20,227 nucleotides of DNA from a bacterium MnTg04 (lineage in GTDB: Bacteria > Pseudomonadota > Gammaproteobacteria > Steroidobacterales > MnTg04): assembly GCA_008975185.1 (NCBI GenBank), contig BFAU01000076.1, positions 1 to 20,227 of the forward strand, in the 5' to 3' direction. Positions within the stretch are counted from its first letter, which is position 1. Every line of letters begins with the position of its first letter. The notes beneath the pieces were generated by a model. The model was not told where the DNA came from and searched no databases. It was given only the letters and a program-made list of their open reading frames with translations. This document shows, one piece after another, positions 1-7,938 of the stretch. The position numbers and the translations under genes are program-made.

Positions 1-1
1 A

Positions 2-3000
2 GTCATGCAAAACTCCGGCATACCGGCAACCGGCCATGGCGCCAAGGCCCTGCAACATATATTGCATACATTTCCACGCGACGAACTGTTACAAAGTACG
101 GTCGCCGATCTGATCCGCACGACGCTCGGTATTTTTCACCTGCAGGAGCGGCAACGGATCAAATTGTTCGTGCGCCGCGATGCATTCAGACGGTTTTTCA
201 GTTGCATGGTTTTCGTGCCGCGTGACAGATACACCACCCAGATCCGGCTGCGCATAGAAGAAATCCTGATGCGCGCCTTCGATGGGGAATCGCTGAAATC
301 CACGGTTCAGCTATCGGAATCGAATCTCGCCCGCGTACACACGATCGTCAGGATCAAGCCCGGCGCCAATCCCAAAGTGTCGATTATCGGAATCGAGAAC
401 GAAATCGTCGACGCAGTCAGGTCCTGGGAAGATCATTTGCAGGACATTCTCATCGAGCGCTTTGGCGAAGCGCGCGGATTGCAACTCAAGCAAATGTATG
501 GCCAGCAGTTTCCGGTCGCGTACAAAGAAGATGTGACGCCAAGGGAAGCGACCTTCGATATCGAACGCCTGGCCGCACTGACCGATAAATCCAGCAGCCT
601 GAGGATGAGCCTCTATCGGCCGGAATCCTATGCGAAGAACCAGCTGCGCTTCAAATTGTTCCACCGCGATAATCCGATACCCATTTCAGACGTATTGCCG
701 ACGCTGGAAAACATGGGTCTCAAGGTCATCTCGGAGCAGCCGTACCACGTGCGTCTTGAGGACGGTAAAAGCATCTGGATCCAGGATTTCCAGATGGTCT
801 ATGAATCCGAAGCCCTGGTTCCGGCCGAGGTCAATGAAATTTTCCAGGGATCGTTTGCCAACAGCTGGCTGGGCAACGCCGAGAACGATGGCTTCAACCG
901 GCTCGTCCTGGCGGGCCGCCTCGAGTGGAGAGAAGTCGCCGTTTTGCGGGCCTATTGCCGCTACCTGCTGCAGACCGGTCTGCCTTTCAGTCAGAAATAC
1001 ATGGAGCAGGCGCTTTGCCGCCACGTCCAGATCGCGAGGATGCTGGCGGAATTGTTCAGGGCAAAGCTGAAACCGGGCATTGGCAGCCAGCGGCGCCAAA
1101 AAGAGATCGACAGGCTATGTTCCGGGATTCGGCACGCGCTGGACCAGGTGCAAAGCCAGGATGAAGACCGGATTCTCGCCGCGTTTCTGACTGTCATCAA
1201 GGCGACTTTACGCAGTAATTTTTATCAGCCGGATGAGCTTGGCGAGCCAAAGCCTTATATTTCTTTCAAACTCGACCCGCGGATGATTCCGTCGCTGCCC
1301 CTGCCACGGCCCAAGTTCGAAATTTTTGTTTATTCGCCCCGGATGGAAGGTGTCCATTTGCGTGGCGGCATGATTGCGCGGGGCGGTCTGCGCTGGTCGG
1401 ACCGGCAGGAAGACTTTCGTACCGAGATACTCGGCCTGATGAAAGCCCAGACGGTCAAGAACACGCTGATCGTACCGATGGGCGCCAAAGGGGGATTCGT
1501 CTGCAAACGGCTGCCGGAAGGGCCGCGTGAAGAAATCCAGCGGGAAGTCGTCGACTGTTACCAGACCCTGATTCGCGGCATGCTGGATCTCACCGACAAC
1601 CTGGTCGAGGGCAAGCTCGTCCCGCCCAGGCGGGTGGTTCGGCACGACGGTGACGATCCATACCTGGTGGTTGCAGCGGACAAGGGAACCGCAACGTTTT
1701 CCGATATCGCCAATTCGGTAGCCCGTGACTATGGATTCTGGCTGGGCGATGCGTTCGCCTCCGGCGGCTCCGCCGGCTATGACCACAAACGCATGGGGAT
1801 TACCGCCAAAGGCTGTTGGGAAGCAGTCAAGAGACATTTTCGTGAAATCGGGATCGATATTCAAAATCACGACTTCACGGTAGTCGGGATCGGCGACATG
1901 GCCGGCGACGTGTTTGGCAACGGCATGCTGTTGTCGCGACATATCCGGCTGCAAGGCGCGTTCAATCATCTGCACATCTTCCTGGATCCCGACCCGAACC
2001 CCGAAAGCAGCTACGAAGAAAGGAAAAGGCTTTTCGAAACGCCGCGCTCGAGCTGGTCCGATTACAACAAAGACCTGCTCTCCGCGGGCGGCGGGATATT
2101 CTCGCGCACCGAGAAAAGCATCCCGCTGAGCAATGAGGTCAAGGCCATGCTCGACACGGACGCGAACAACATGCGACCGCAGGAGCTGATTCAAAGCCTG
2201 CTGAAAATGCGTGTCGACCTGTTGTGGAACGGCGGTATCGGTACCTACGTCAAAGCCAGAAGCGAGAGTCACATCGATGTCGGCGACCGCGCCAACGATG
2301 CGCTGAGGGTGGACGCCGATGATCTGCAGTGCGCCGTTATCGGCGAGGGCGGAAATCTGGGTCTGACCCAGCTTGGCCGGATCGAGTACGCTTTGGGAGA
2401 CGGCCGAATCAATACCGACTTCATCGATAACTCGGCAGGCGTCGACACCTCCGACAGGGAGGTAAACATCAAGATCCTGCTCAACCTGGTCAAACAAACC
2501 AGGCCGCTGACCACCAGTCGCCGGGACCGGTTGCTGGCGGCGATGACCGATGAAGTGGCGGAGCTGGTGCTGCGAAACAATTACCTGCAAACCCAGGCCA
2601 TCAGCATGATGGAAGCGCACGCCGCCGAACGGCTCAACGAGCATGCTCACTTGCTGGTCGCGATGGAACGCAGCGGCGAGCTGGACAGAGAACTCGAATT
2701 CCTGCCCTCCGATGAAGAAATCAACGAACGGCGCAAGGCCAACAAGGGATTTACCCGACCGGAATTATCGGTGCTCCTCAGTTATAGCAAGATTTCGCTT
2801 TACCGGCAGCTCGTCGATTCGGACGTGCCGGAGGATTCGTTCCTGGCCCGGGAGTTGCATCGCTATTTTCCGAAGCCCCTGCAAAAACATTACACAGAAA
2901 TTATGGCCGATCACCGCCTGGAACGGGAGATCATTGCCACGGTCGTGACCAACAGCGTCATCAACCGCATGGGCCCGGTATTTTTCCAGCGCGCCCAGGA

Positions 3001-3772
3001 AGATACCGGCGCAGATGCGGCGGCGGTGGCCCGTTCCTACACCATTGCCCGCGAAATTTTCGACACGCGGAAGATCTGGGAAAAGATCGAATCACTGGAC
3101 AACGCGGTTCATGCCAATGTCCAGTACTCGATGATGTTCCAGATTTCCAGGCTGTTGAGGCATGCGACGCACTGGCTGCTCGCTCATCATCGGGATGCGC
3201 TCGATATCGAGGCATTGGTTACCCGTTGCCAGCCCGGCGCGCGCATCCTGGCCCGCAAACTGAACAAACTGTTGAGCGGCAATGAATTGAAGCGTTTCCG
3301 GGAATCGACGCGGCTCTACGAAAATATCGGCGTGCCCGAGTCTATCGCAAGATACATGGCAGGAATCAATGCGCTGTATTCTGCGCTGGATATTACCGAA
3401 GTCGCCAACCGGCGGAACGTGGACGTCGAATTCGCCGCGCGCATTTATTTTGAAATCGGCCGAGGGCTGGCGCTGGACTGGATCCGGGACCAGATCGAAA
3501 TTCTCCATGTCGAGGGCCGCTGGCAGGCGGTCGCGCGCGGAACCTTGAGAGACAACCTTTACGAATTGCAGGCAACGCTGACCGAACAAGTGATACGTAA
3601 CCATCGCGGAAACAACCCGGTCGACAGGGTCAGTACCTGGCTGACCCTTCATCAGGCGCAGATAGGCCATGCCAATCAGACTCTGGATGACATGCGCATG
3701 GGTGGCAACCTGGACTTTGCAACCTTGTCGGTTGCCCTCCAGGAGATCCGCAAGCTGAGCATCCAGTCCTGA
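2..3772 (+). CDS. NAD-specific glutamate dehydrogenase, large (GdhB-type), 5'-truncated by window edge
   Basis: Catalyses reversible NAD-dependent oxidative deamination of glutamate to 2-oxoglutarate and ammonium in the cytoplasm. About 1256 codons are visible and the frame is open to the left edge. Large bacterial NAD-GDHs are about 1600 residues, so roughly the first 350 are probably missing and the ATG at position 5 is internal. Counting from that ATG, the catalytic domain shows RGGLRWSDR near residue 460, the lysine-rich signature KNTLIVPMGAKGGF near 485-498, GDMAGDVFGNG near 630-640 and NGGIGTYVKA near 745. A long helical C-terminal region follows, as is usual in this family. The frame is intact to a TGA at 3770. 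In characterised relatives activity is allosterically controlled, for example by arginine in Pseudomonas; nothing here shows regulation. No convincing hairpin terminator follows. Family assignment is very secure. Confidence 0.96.
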   Translation, partial: VMQNSGIPATGHGAKALQHILHTFPRDELLQSTVADLIRTTLGIFHLQERQRIKLFVRRDAFRRFFSCMVFVPRDRYTTQIRLRIEEILMRAFDGESLKSTVQLSESNLARVHTIVRIKPGANPKVSIIGIENEIVDAVRSWEDHLQDILIERFGEARGLQLKQMYGQQFPVAYKEDVTPREATFDIERLAALTDKSSSLRMSLYRPESYAKNQLRFKLFHRDNPIPISDVLPTLENMGLKVISEQPYHVRLEDGKSIWIQDFQMVYESEALVPAEVNEIFQGSFANSWLGNAENDGFNRLVLAGRLEWREVAVLRAYCRYLLQTGLPFSQKYMEQALCRHVQIARMLAELFRAKLKPGIGSQRRQKEIDRLCSGIRHALDQVQSQDEDRILAAFLTVIKATLRSNFYQPDELGEPKPYISFKLDPRMIPSLPLPRPKFEIFVYSPRMEGVHLRGGMIARGGLRWSDRQEDFRTEILGLMKAQTVKNTLIVPMGAKGGFVCKRLPEGPREEIQREVVDCYQTLIRGMLDLTDNLVEGKLVPPRRVVRHDGDDPYLVVAADKGTATFSDIANSVARDYGFWLGDAFASGGSAGYDHKRMGITAKGCWEAVKRHFREIGIDIQNHDFTVVGIGDMAGDVFGNGMLLSRHIRLQGAFNHLHIFLDPDPNPESSYEERKRLFETPRSSWSDYNKDLLSAGGGIFSRTEKSIPLSNEVKAMLDTDANNMRPQELIQSLLKMRVDLLWNGGIGTYVKARSESHIDVGDRANDALRVDADDLQCAVIGEGGNLGLTQLGRIEYALGDGRINTDFIDNSAGVDTSDREVNIKILLNLVKQTRPLTTSRRDRLLAAMTDEVAELVLRNNYLQTQAISMMEAHAAERLNEHAHLLVAMERSGELDRELEFLPSDEEINERRKANKGFTRPELSVLLSYSKISLYRQLVDSDVPEDSFLARELHRYFPKPLQKHYTEIMADHRLEREIIATVVTNSVINRMGPVFFQRAQEDTGADAAAVARSYTIAREIFDTRKIWEKIESLDNAVHANVQYSMMFQISRLLRHATHWLLAHHRDALDIEALVTRCQPGARILARKLNKLLSGNELKRFRESTRLYENIGVPESIARYMAGINALYSALDITEVANRRNVDVEFAARIYFEIGRGLALDWIRDQIEILHVEGRWQAVARGTLRDNLYELQATLTEQVIRNHRGNNPVDRVSTWLTLHQAQIGHANQTLDDMRMGGNLDFATLSVALQEIRKLSIQS

Positions 3773-3984
3773 AGTCGCGCCGGAGCCTCGCCAACAAACG
3801 CCAAGCCCGGACAAGTATTGACGGCCTCAGCGGAGACCTGCTCATCGAAGCGGTATTACGCGGCGACCTGGAAATCCGCAAGCATAATGGGACAATCATC
3901 CTGCCCGACTGGCATGCATAATTGGTTTCTTCATCGCCGGCAAAACGGTAGGCTTTGCCTACTCTCCCCGAAATTGGTGATTTG
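3773..3984. other. Intergenic region between GDH and gpmA, with protein-like open frame lacking a normal start
   Basis: No standard gene is found in these 212 bases. In the +1 frame relative to GDH, an open stretch runs from about 3691 to a TAA at 3919. Its last part reads like protein (…LLIEAVLRGDLEIRK… ILPDWHA) with mostly G/C third positions. It contains no ATG, GTG or TTG; ATT at 3817 or CTG codons would be the only starts. It could be a relic of a small gene or chance. A short inverted repeat sits at 3948-3962. CATAAT at 3917-3922 resembles a -10 box but has no matching -35. Confidence 0.3.
3948..3962 (+). promoter_or_regulatory. Short perfect hairpin in gpmA leader
   Basis: GTAGGC, loop TTT, GCCTAC: a perfect 6-bp inverted repeat with a 3-nt loop, 22 bases upstream of the gpmA ATG. 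It is not followed by a T-run, so it is not an intrinsic terminator. It may be a leader hairpin or chance. Confidence 0.25.
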
Positions 3985-4746
3985 ATGGATGGTCAGCTGG
4001 TGCTTTTGCGTCACGGTCAAAGTGAATGGAATCTGCAAAACCGGTTTACCGGCTGGACCGATGTCGATCTGACAGACCGGGGTTCGTCCGAGGCCGCCGA
4101 GGCTGCAGAATTATTGCAGGCGGAGGAGCTGCAGTTTGATGTGGCATTCACATCGGTGCTCAAAAGAGCGATCCGAACGCTGTGGGTCGTGCTGGATATC
4201 CAGGACCGGATGTGGCTACCGGTCATCAGGAGCTGGCGTCTTAACGAACGCCATTATGGCGGCCTGCAGGGACTGAACAAGTCGGAAACGGCCGCCGAAT
4301 ATGGCGATGAGCAGGTGCTGGTCTGGCGGCGGAGTTATGACACGCCGCCTCCGAAGCTGGCTCTCGATGATCCGCGGCATCCGCGGTTCGACCCATGTTA
4401 TCGGGATCTCGATGAAAACCAGTTGCCGGCCAGCGAAGCATTGAAGGACACGCTGGATCGGGTCCGGCCGTTTTGGGATGGCAGCATATTACCGCAATTG
4501 CAAAAAGGCGCCCGGGTCATGATCGTCGCGCATGGCAACAGCCTGCGCGCGCTGGTAAAAATGCTCGATGACATTTCCGACGAAGAAATCGTCGGTTTTA
4601 ATATCCCGACCGGTATTCCGCTGTTATACGACCTGGATGACCGGCAACGACCGGTCGCCCGGCGTTTTCTCGGTGATCCGGAAGCCGTAAAAGCGGCGGC
4701 TGAGGCAGTCGCCAATCAAGGCCGATCACAGCAACCGGAAAATTGA
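3985..4746 (+). CDS. gpmA: 2,3-bisphosphoglycerate-dependent phosphoglycerate mutase
   Basis: Interconverts 3- and 2-phosphoglycerate in glycolysis and gluconeogenesis through a phosphohistidine intermediate; cytosolic. The 253-residue length fits the dPGM family. Visible catalytic features are the N-terminal LVLLRHGQSEWN with nucleophile His10, FTGWTDVDLTDRG, the arginine-containing FTSVLKRAIRT, acid/base Glu88 in LNERHYGGLQG, and the second catalytic His183 in AHGNSLRAL, followed by NIPTGIPLLY. The ATG at 3985 is preferred because the family starts only a few residues before the RHG motif and GGTGA lies just upstream. A TTG at 3955 would add ten atypical residues and overlaps the leader hairpin. 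It is convergent with ppnN, with only 26 bp between the stops and no obvious terminator. Confidence 0.96.
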   Translation: MDGQLVLLRHGQSEWNLQNRFTGWTDVDLTDRGSSEAAEAAELLQAEELQFDVAFTSVLKRAIRTLWVVLDIQDRMWLPVIRSWRLNERHYGGLQGLNKSETAAEYGDEQVLVWRRSYDTPPPKLALDDPRHPRFDPCYRDLDENQLPASEALKDTLDRVRPFWDGSILPQLQKGARVMIVAHGNSLRALVKMLDDISDEEIVGFNIPTGIPLLYDLDDRQRPVARRFLGDPEAVKAAAEAVANQGRSQQPEN

Positions 4747-4772
4747 ACGGGCCAGGCCGATAAACCAGGGAA

Positions 4773-6215
4773 TCAGTCGGTCACGATCGTATAACACGGA
4801 TGGTAGACCTTGCCCGGCAACTTCATCCGCTGGTCATCGATAAACCCTGATAGCAGCTTGTCGATCGCCTGCATGATTCGCCGGTCGCCACGAATTTTGA
4901 ACGGCCCGTGCTCGCGAACCATGCGAATTCCCTCATCCTTGACATTGCCGGCAACGATGCCTGAGAAAACCCGCCGCAGGTTTATCGCCAATTGCGCGGC
5001 CGGCAGATCGCTGCGCAGTTCGACCGCCGCCATGCTCCGATGATTGACGGCGAAGGGTCTTTTCATTTCCAAGGGTATCCGCAGCAACCAGTTATAGTAA
5101 TAAGCATCGCCCGTTTTGCGCCGGTTCCTGGCGACATCGGCAATCGATTTTGTTATCTGCCTGGCAACACCGATCGGATCATTTTCGATAATCCGGTAAT
5201 GCTTCCTGATATCTTCACCCAGCGTCTTCACGAGGAATTCATCGATACGCCTGAAATAGGCTCCGCTCCCCGCCGGGCCAGTGAAAATCAGCGGCATTTC
5301 GATGGCGTCGTTTCTTTCATCGCTGAGTACGCCGAGGAGGAACAGTATTTCTTCCAGGGTTCCGGCGCCGCCGGGGAAAACCACGATCCCGTGGCCCATG
5401 CGCAAAAATGCCTCCAGGCGCTTTTCGATATCCGGCAAAACCACCAGGTGATTGACAATGGGGTTTGGCGATTCCGCGGCGATAATGCCGGGTTCGGTAA
5501 CGCCGACATAGCGGCCGTTACGCATACGTTGCTTGGCATGGCCGACCGCGGCGCCTTTCATGGGGCCTTTCATCGCGCCCGGTCCGCAGCCGGTACAAAT
5601 GTCCATGCCGCGCAGCCCAAGCTGGTAGCCCACCTCTTTGGAATAGTCGTATTCCCGGGCGCCGATCGAGTGCCCTCCCCAGCAGACAACCAGCCGCGGC
5701 GTCATCCGCAAATGCAACAAGCCGGCGTTTCGCAAAATATGAAAAACCAGGTTTCTTATCCCGCTGGCGGATTGCGTGTCGGGCTGATCGCTGCCATATA
5801 GCTTGCTGGATATGAAAACGATATCCCGCAAAACGGCGAACAGGTGGTCCTTGACGCCATTGAGCATTCGACCGTCGACGAATGCACAGACCGGCGCATT
5901 TCGTACCTCCAGCCTGATCCCTCGTGTTCGCTGGACAATATCGATCTCGAAGTCAGGGTATCGCTCGAAGACCTCGGCCGCGTCATCCGTTTCCTCGCCG
6001 CAATTGAGTACCGCCAGTGCGCAGCGCCGAAACAGGTCATCGAGTTCGCCACGACCCGCTTCGCGCAGACGGCTTACCTCGTCCTGCGACAATAACTCCA
6101 GCATGCCTCTCGGGGTTACCGAGGCATCCAGGGTCTCCACACAATAATCCTGGTCCTGTGGGTCATGTTCCTGCGCAGCCTGGTCCGGTTTCTTGTTGAT
6201 CATTTGCTTATTCAC
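4773..6215 (-). CDS. ppnN: Pyrimidine/purine nucleotide 5'-monophosphate nucleosidase (PpnN/YgdH family)
   Basis: Hydrolyses the N-glycosidic bond of nucleoside monophosphates to release base and ribose 5-phosphate, feeding nucleotide salvage; the E. coli enzyme is controlled by (p)ppGpp. The 480 residues fit the PpnN architecture: an N-terminal PpnN-specific domain (~20-150), a central LOG-like Rossmann domain (~165-345) and a C-terminal DUF3412-like domain. Hallmarks are CWGGHSIG near 170, TGCGPGAMKGPMKGA near 195-210 and the nucleotide-binding FPGGAGTLEE near 278-287. The longest frame begins with GTG at 6215, giving MNKQMINKK. ATG at 6203 is equally possible, and neither has a strong Shine-Dalgarno sequence. 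It is divergent from the serine hydrolase gene. Length and motifs clearly favour PpnN over a short cytokinin-type LOG. Confidence 0.92.
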   Translation of the reverse strand: MNKQMINKKPDQAAQEHDPQDQDYCVETLDASVTPRGMLELLSQDEVSRLREAGRGELDDLFRRCALAVLNCGEETDDAAEVFERYPDFEIDIVQRTRGIRLEVRNAPVCAFVDGRMLNGVKDHLFAVLRDIVFISSKLYGSDQPDTQSASGIRNLVFHILRNAGLLHLRMTPRLVVCWGGHSIGAREYDYSKEVGYQLGLRGMDICTGCGPGAMKGPMKGAAVGHAKQRMRNGRYVGVTEPGIIAAESPNPIVNHLVVLPDIEKRLEAFLRMGHGIVVFPGGAGTLEEILFLLGVLSDERNDAIEMPLIFTGPAGSGAYFRRIDEFLVKTLGEDIRKHYRIIENDPIGVARQITKSIADVARNRRKTGDAYYYNWLLRIPLEMKRPFAVNHRSMAAVELRSDLPAAQLAINLRRVFSGIVAGNVKDEGIRMVREHGPFKIRGDRRIMQAIDKLLSGFIDDQRMKLPGKVYHPCYTIVTD

Positions 6216-6331
6216 TTATCGGGTCCGCAACCCAATAATAGTACTCCGTCAACGCGATCCAGAACCATTTTTGCAACCAATTGTGCGCACTGTGCATCAT
6301 CTTTTGAAACACCCGCCCGTTGGGGAACTCC
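6216..6331. promoter_or_regulatory. Divergent promoter region, ppnN / serine hydrolase
   Basis: 116 bp separates the two divergent genes. On the plus strand, TTGCAA (6271-6276), an 18-bp spacer and CATCAT (6295-6300) form a plausible sigma70 promoter for the hydrolase. On the minus strand, TATTAT (6240-6235) is a -10-like box for ppnN with only a weak -35 (TTCTGG). These are predicted from consensus alone. Confidence 0.35.
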
Positions 6332-7771
6332 ATGAAGCGCATCCTTGCCGTAAGCCTCGCCGTCTGTCTGTTGTTCGGGCCCAGCCCGGCAAACGCTGCC
6401 CAGGATTCATCGGTGACGCCGGAAGAAAGAGGCGCGGCATTCATCGCCGCGCTGAATCCCGACTCCGGGACGGATTGGGAAACCTACATAACGAAGAATT
6501 TTTCGGCTGACTTTATCGAACGCCGCGGCCCCGATGGTTTGCTTCGCATGATGACCATGATCTCGGGTGACGTGGGCAGGGCAATAATCGAGTCTCTTGA
6601 AATTCGGGAAGAAAATACACTGCACCTCGTCGTTTATTCGGAAACTGCCGACCATTGGCTGCAGTTTGAGCTGGGTTTCGCTTCCTCTGGGGAAAAGCTT
6701 TTTAATTCCCTTGCGGCGCAGTTCATCCCTGCCCCACTGGCCCAGGGAAAGAGCGGCTTGTCTGCGACCGATCTGGCCGAGGAGATCGCCGCTTACGTAC
6801 AGGAAAAGGCAAGATCCGATCAGTTTTCGGGCTCCGTCATCGTCGCCCGCCATGGCAAGCCGCTTTTTGCCGCGGCCTTTGGCGACGCCGACAAGAAAAC
6901 ACGGCGAAAAAACACCCTGGATACGCCGATAAATCTTGGGTCGATGAACAAGATGTTTACGGCGCTGGCAATTGCCCAGTTGGTGGACGACGGACAAATG
7001 GACTATACAGACACGGTTGGCCAGCACCTGCCCGATTATCCGAATGCTGTAGTCCGAGACAAAGTAACGATTCACCAGTTGCTCAGCCATACATCCGGAC
7101 TGGGATCCTATTGGGGTGAAGAATACGACAGCAAAAAAAACGGCCTGGATACGGTGGCCGATTTTGTCGACTTATTCGCCGAGGACCCGCTCGAACAACC
7201 GCCGGGGCAAGGCTTTCTTTACAGTAACAGCGGCCCCACCGTTGCCGGACTGATCATAGAAAAGGCGTCCGGCATGAGTTACTACGACTATATCAGGAAA
7301 AATATTTATCGGCGGGCGAACATGATGCATAGCGATCATTACCGCAAGGACGACAACGACGCAGGTTTCGCAATCGGCTACGAAAAGTCCGCAACCGGCG
7401 AATGGAAAGACAATATTGACTGGCTGGGTATGATCGGCGGGCCAGCTGGCGGTGGCTACGCCTCGGCCAACGATCTATTACGTTATGCGAACGCGCTGTC
7501 CGGTGGGAGCATCGTCAGCCCGGATCAGGTGACGATGGTTACCACCGGCAAGATCCGGCTGGCGGAGGATTTCGCTTATGGCTACGGCTTCGGTGACCAC
7601 ATGCTCGCGGGCCAGCGTTTTGTCGGTCACAACGGCGGAGCACCCGGCACCAACGCCGAATTCAGCCTGTTCCCGGAACTCGGATACACGGTTATCGTTC
7701 TTGCCAATTATGGCCATGCGGCGACCCCGGTGGCCGACTACCTGCGCCAACTAGTCGCGCACAGCCTGTAG
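6332..7771 (+). CDS. Secreted beta-lactamase-family (class C / PBP-like) serine hydrolase
   Basis: A predicted periplasmic serine hydrolase of the beta-lactamase/transpeptidase-like fold; the substrate cannot be told from sequence (esterase, D-aminopeptidase or peptidoglycan peptidase are possible). From ATG 6332 the protein has 479 residues. A Sec signal peptide (MKRILAVSLAVCLLF… ANA|AQ) is followed by a ~120-residue N-terminal extension, then the catalytic domain from about residue 145. The active-site triad of motifs is complete: S204-M-N-K207 (SxxK), Y297-S-N299 (YxN) and H433-N-G435 (HxG, replacing KTG). The start was chosen because GGGGA lies six bases upstream (6322-6326) and the signal peptide begins there; TTG at 6320 is upstream of that site. 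HxG and the overall pattern argue against a true class A beta-lactamase, so antibiotic resistance should not be assumed. Confidence 0.88.
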   Translation: MKRILAVSLAVCLLFGPSPANAAQDSSVTPEERGAAFIAALNPDSGTDWETYITKNFSADFIERRGPDGLLRMMTMISGDVGRAIIESLEIREENTLHLVVYSETADHWLQFELGFASSGEKLFNSLAAQFIPAPLAQGKSGLSATDLAEEIAAYVQEKARSDQFSGSVIVARHGKPLFAAAFGDADKKTRRKNTLDTPINLGSMNKMFTALAIAQLVDDGQMDYTDTVGQHLPDYPNAVVRDKVTIHQLLSHTSGLGSYWGEEYDSKKNGLDTVADFVDLFAEDPLEQPPGQGFLYSNSGPTVAGLIIEKASGMSYYDYIRKNIYRRANMMHSDHYRKDDNDAGFAIGYEKSATGEWKDNIDWLGMIGGPAGGGYASANDLLRYANALSGGSIVSPDQVTMVTTGKIRLAEDFAYGYGFGDHMLAGQRFVGHNGGAPGTNAEFSLFPELGYTVIVLANYGHAATPVADYLRQLVAHSL

Positions 7772-7898
7772 CCACTGGCAGGACCCGGACATTTTTCGAC
7801 CCACCGGCTGCCGCGCCAGCGCAGAATCGAGTCCCTGGCGGATTATCCTGAATTGCGCTCGCCGCACCGCGCGGAGAAGGCCGGCGAGCCTGGAAAAC

Positions 7899-7907
7899 TG
7901 ATATGCT
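7899..7907 (+). promoter_or_regulatory. Extended -10 promoter for the M3 peptidase gene
   Basis: TG-A-TATGCT matches the extended -10 form (TGnTATnnT). It lies about 30 bases upstream of the chosen ATG at 7939 and gives a short leader starting near 7914. No good -35 is seen, which extended -10 promoters can tolerate. Confidence 0.4.
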
Positions 7908-7938
7908 CGCCGATTCTCCAACATCAAAGGCTGAATCA

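Noticed and set aside
1208..2650. 480-codon open frame antisense to glutamate dehydrogenase
   Set aside because: It mirrors a highly conserved dehydrogenase on the plus strand; the product has no coherent motifs and no ribosome binding site.
4992..5801. 269-codon plus-strand frame within ppnN
   Set aside because: Antisense of the PpnN catalytic domain, including the PGGAGTLEE motif.
6332..7771. Antibiotic-resistance beta-lactamase
   Set aside because: SxxK/YxN/HxG pattern plus an N-terminal extension fits the broad serine-hydrolase family; nothing supports a resistance role.
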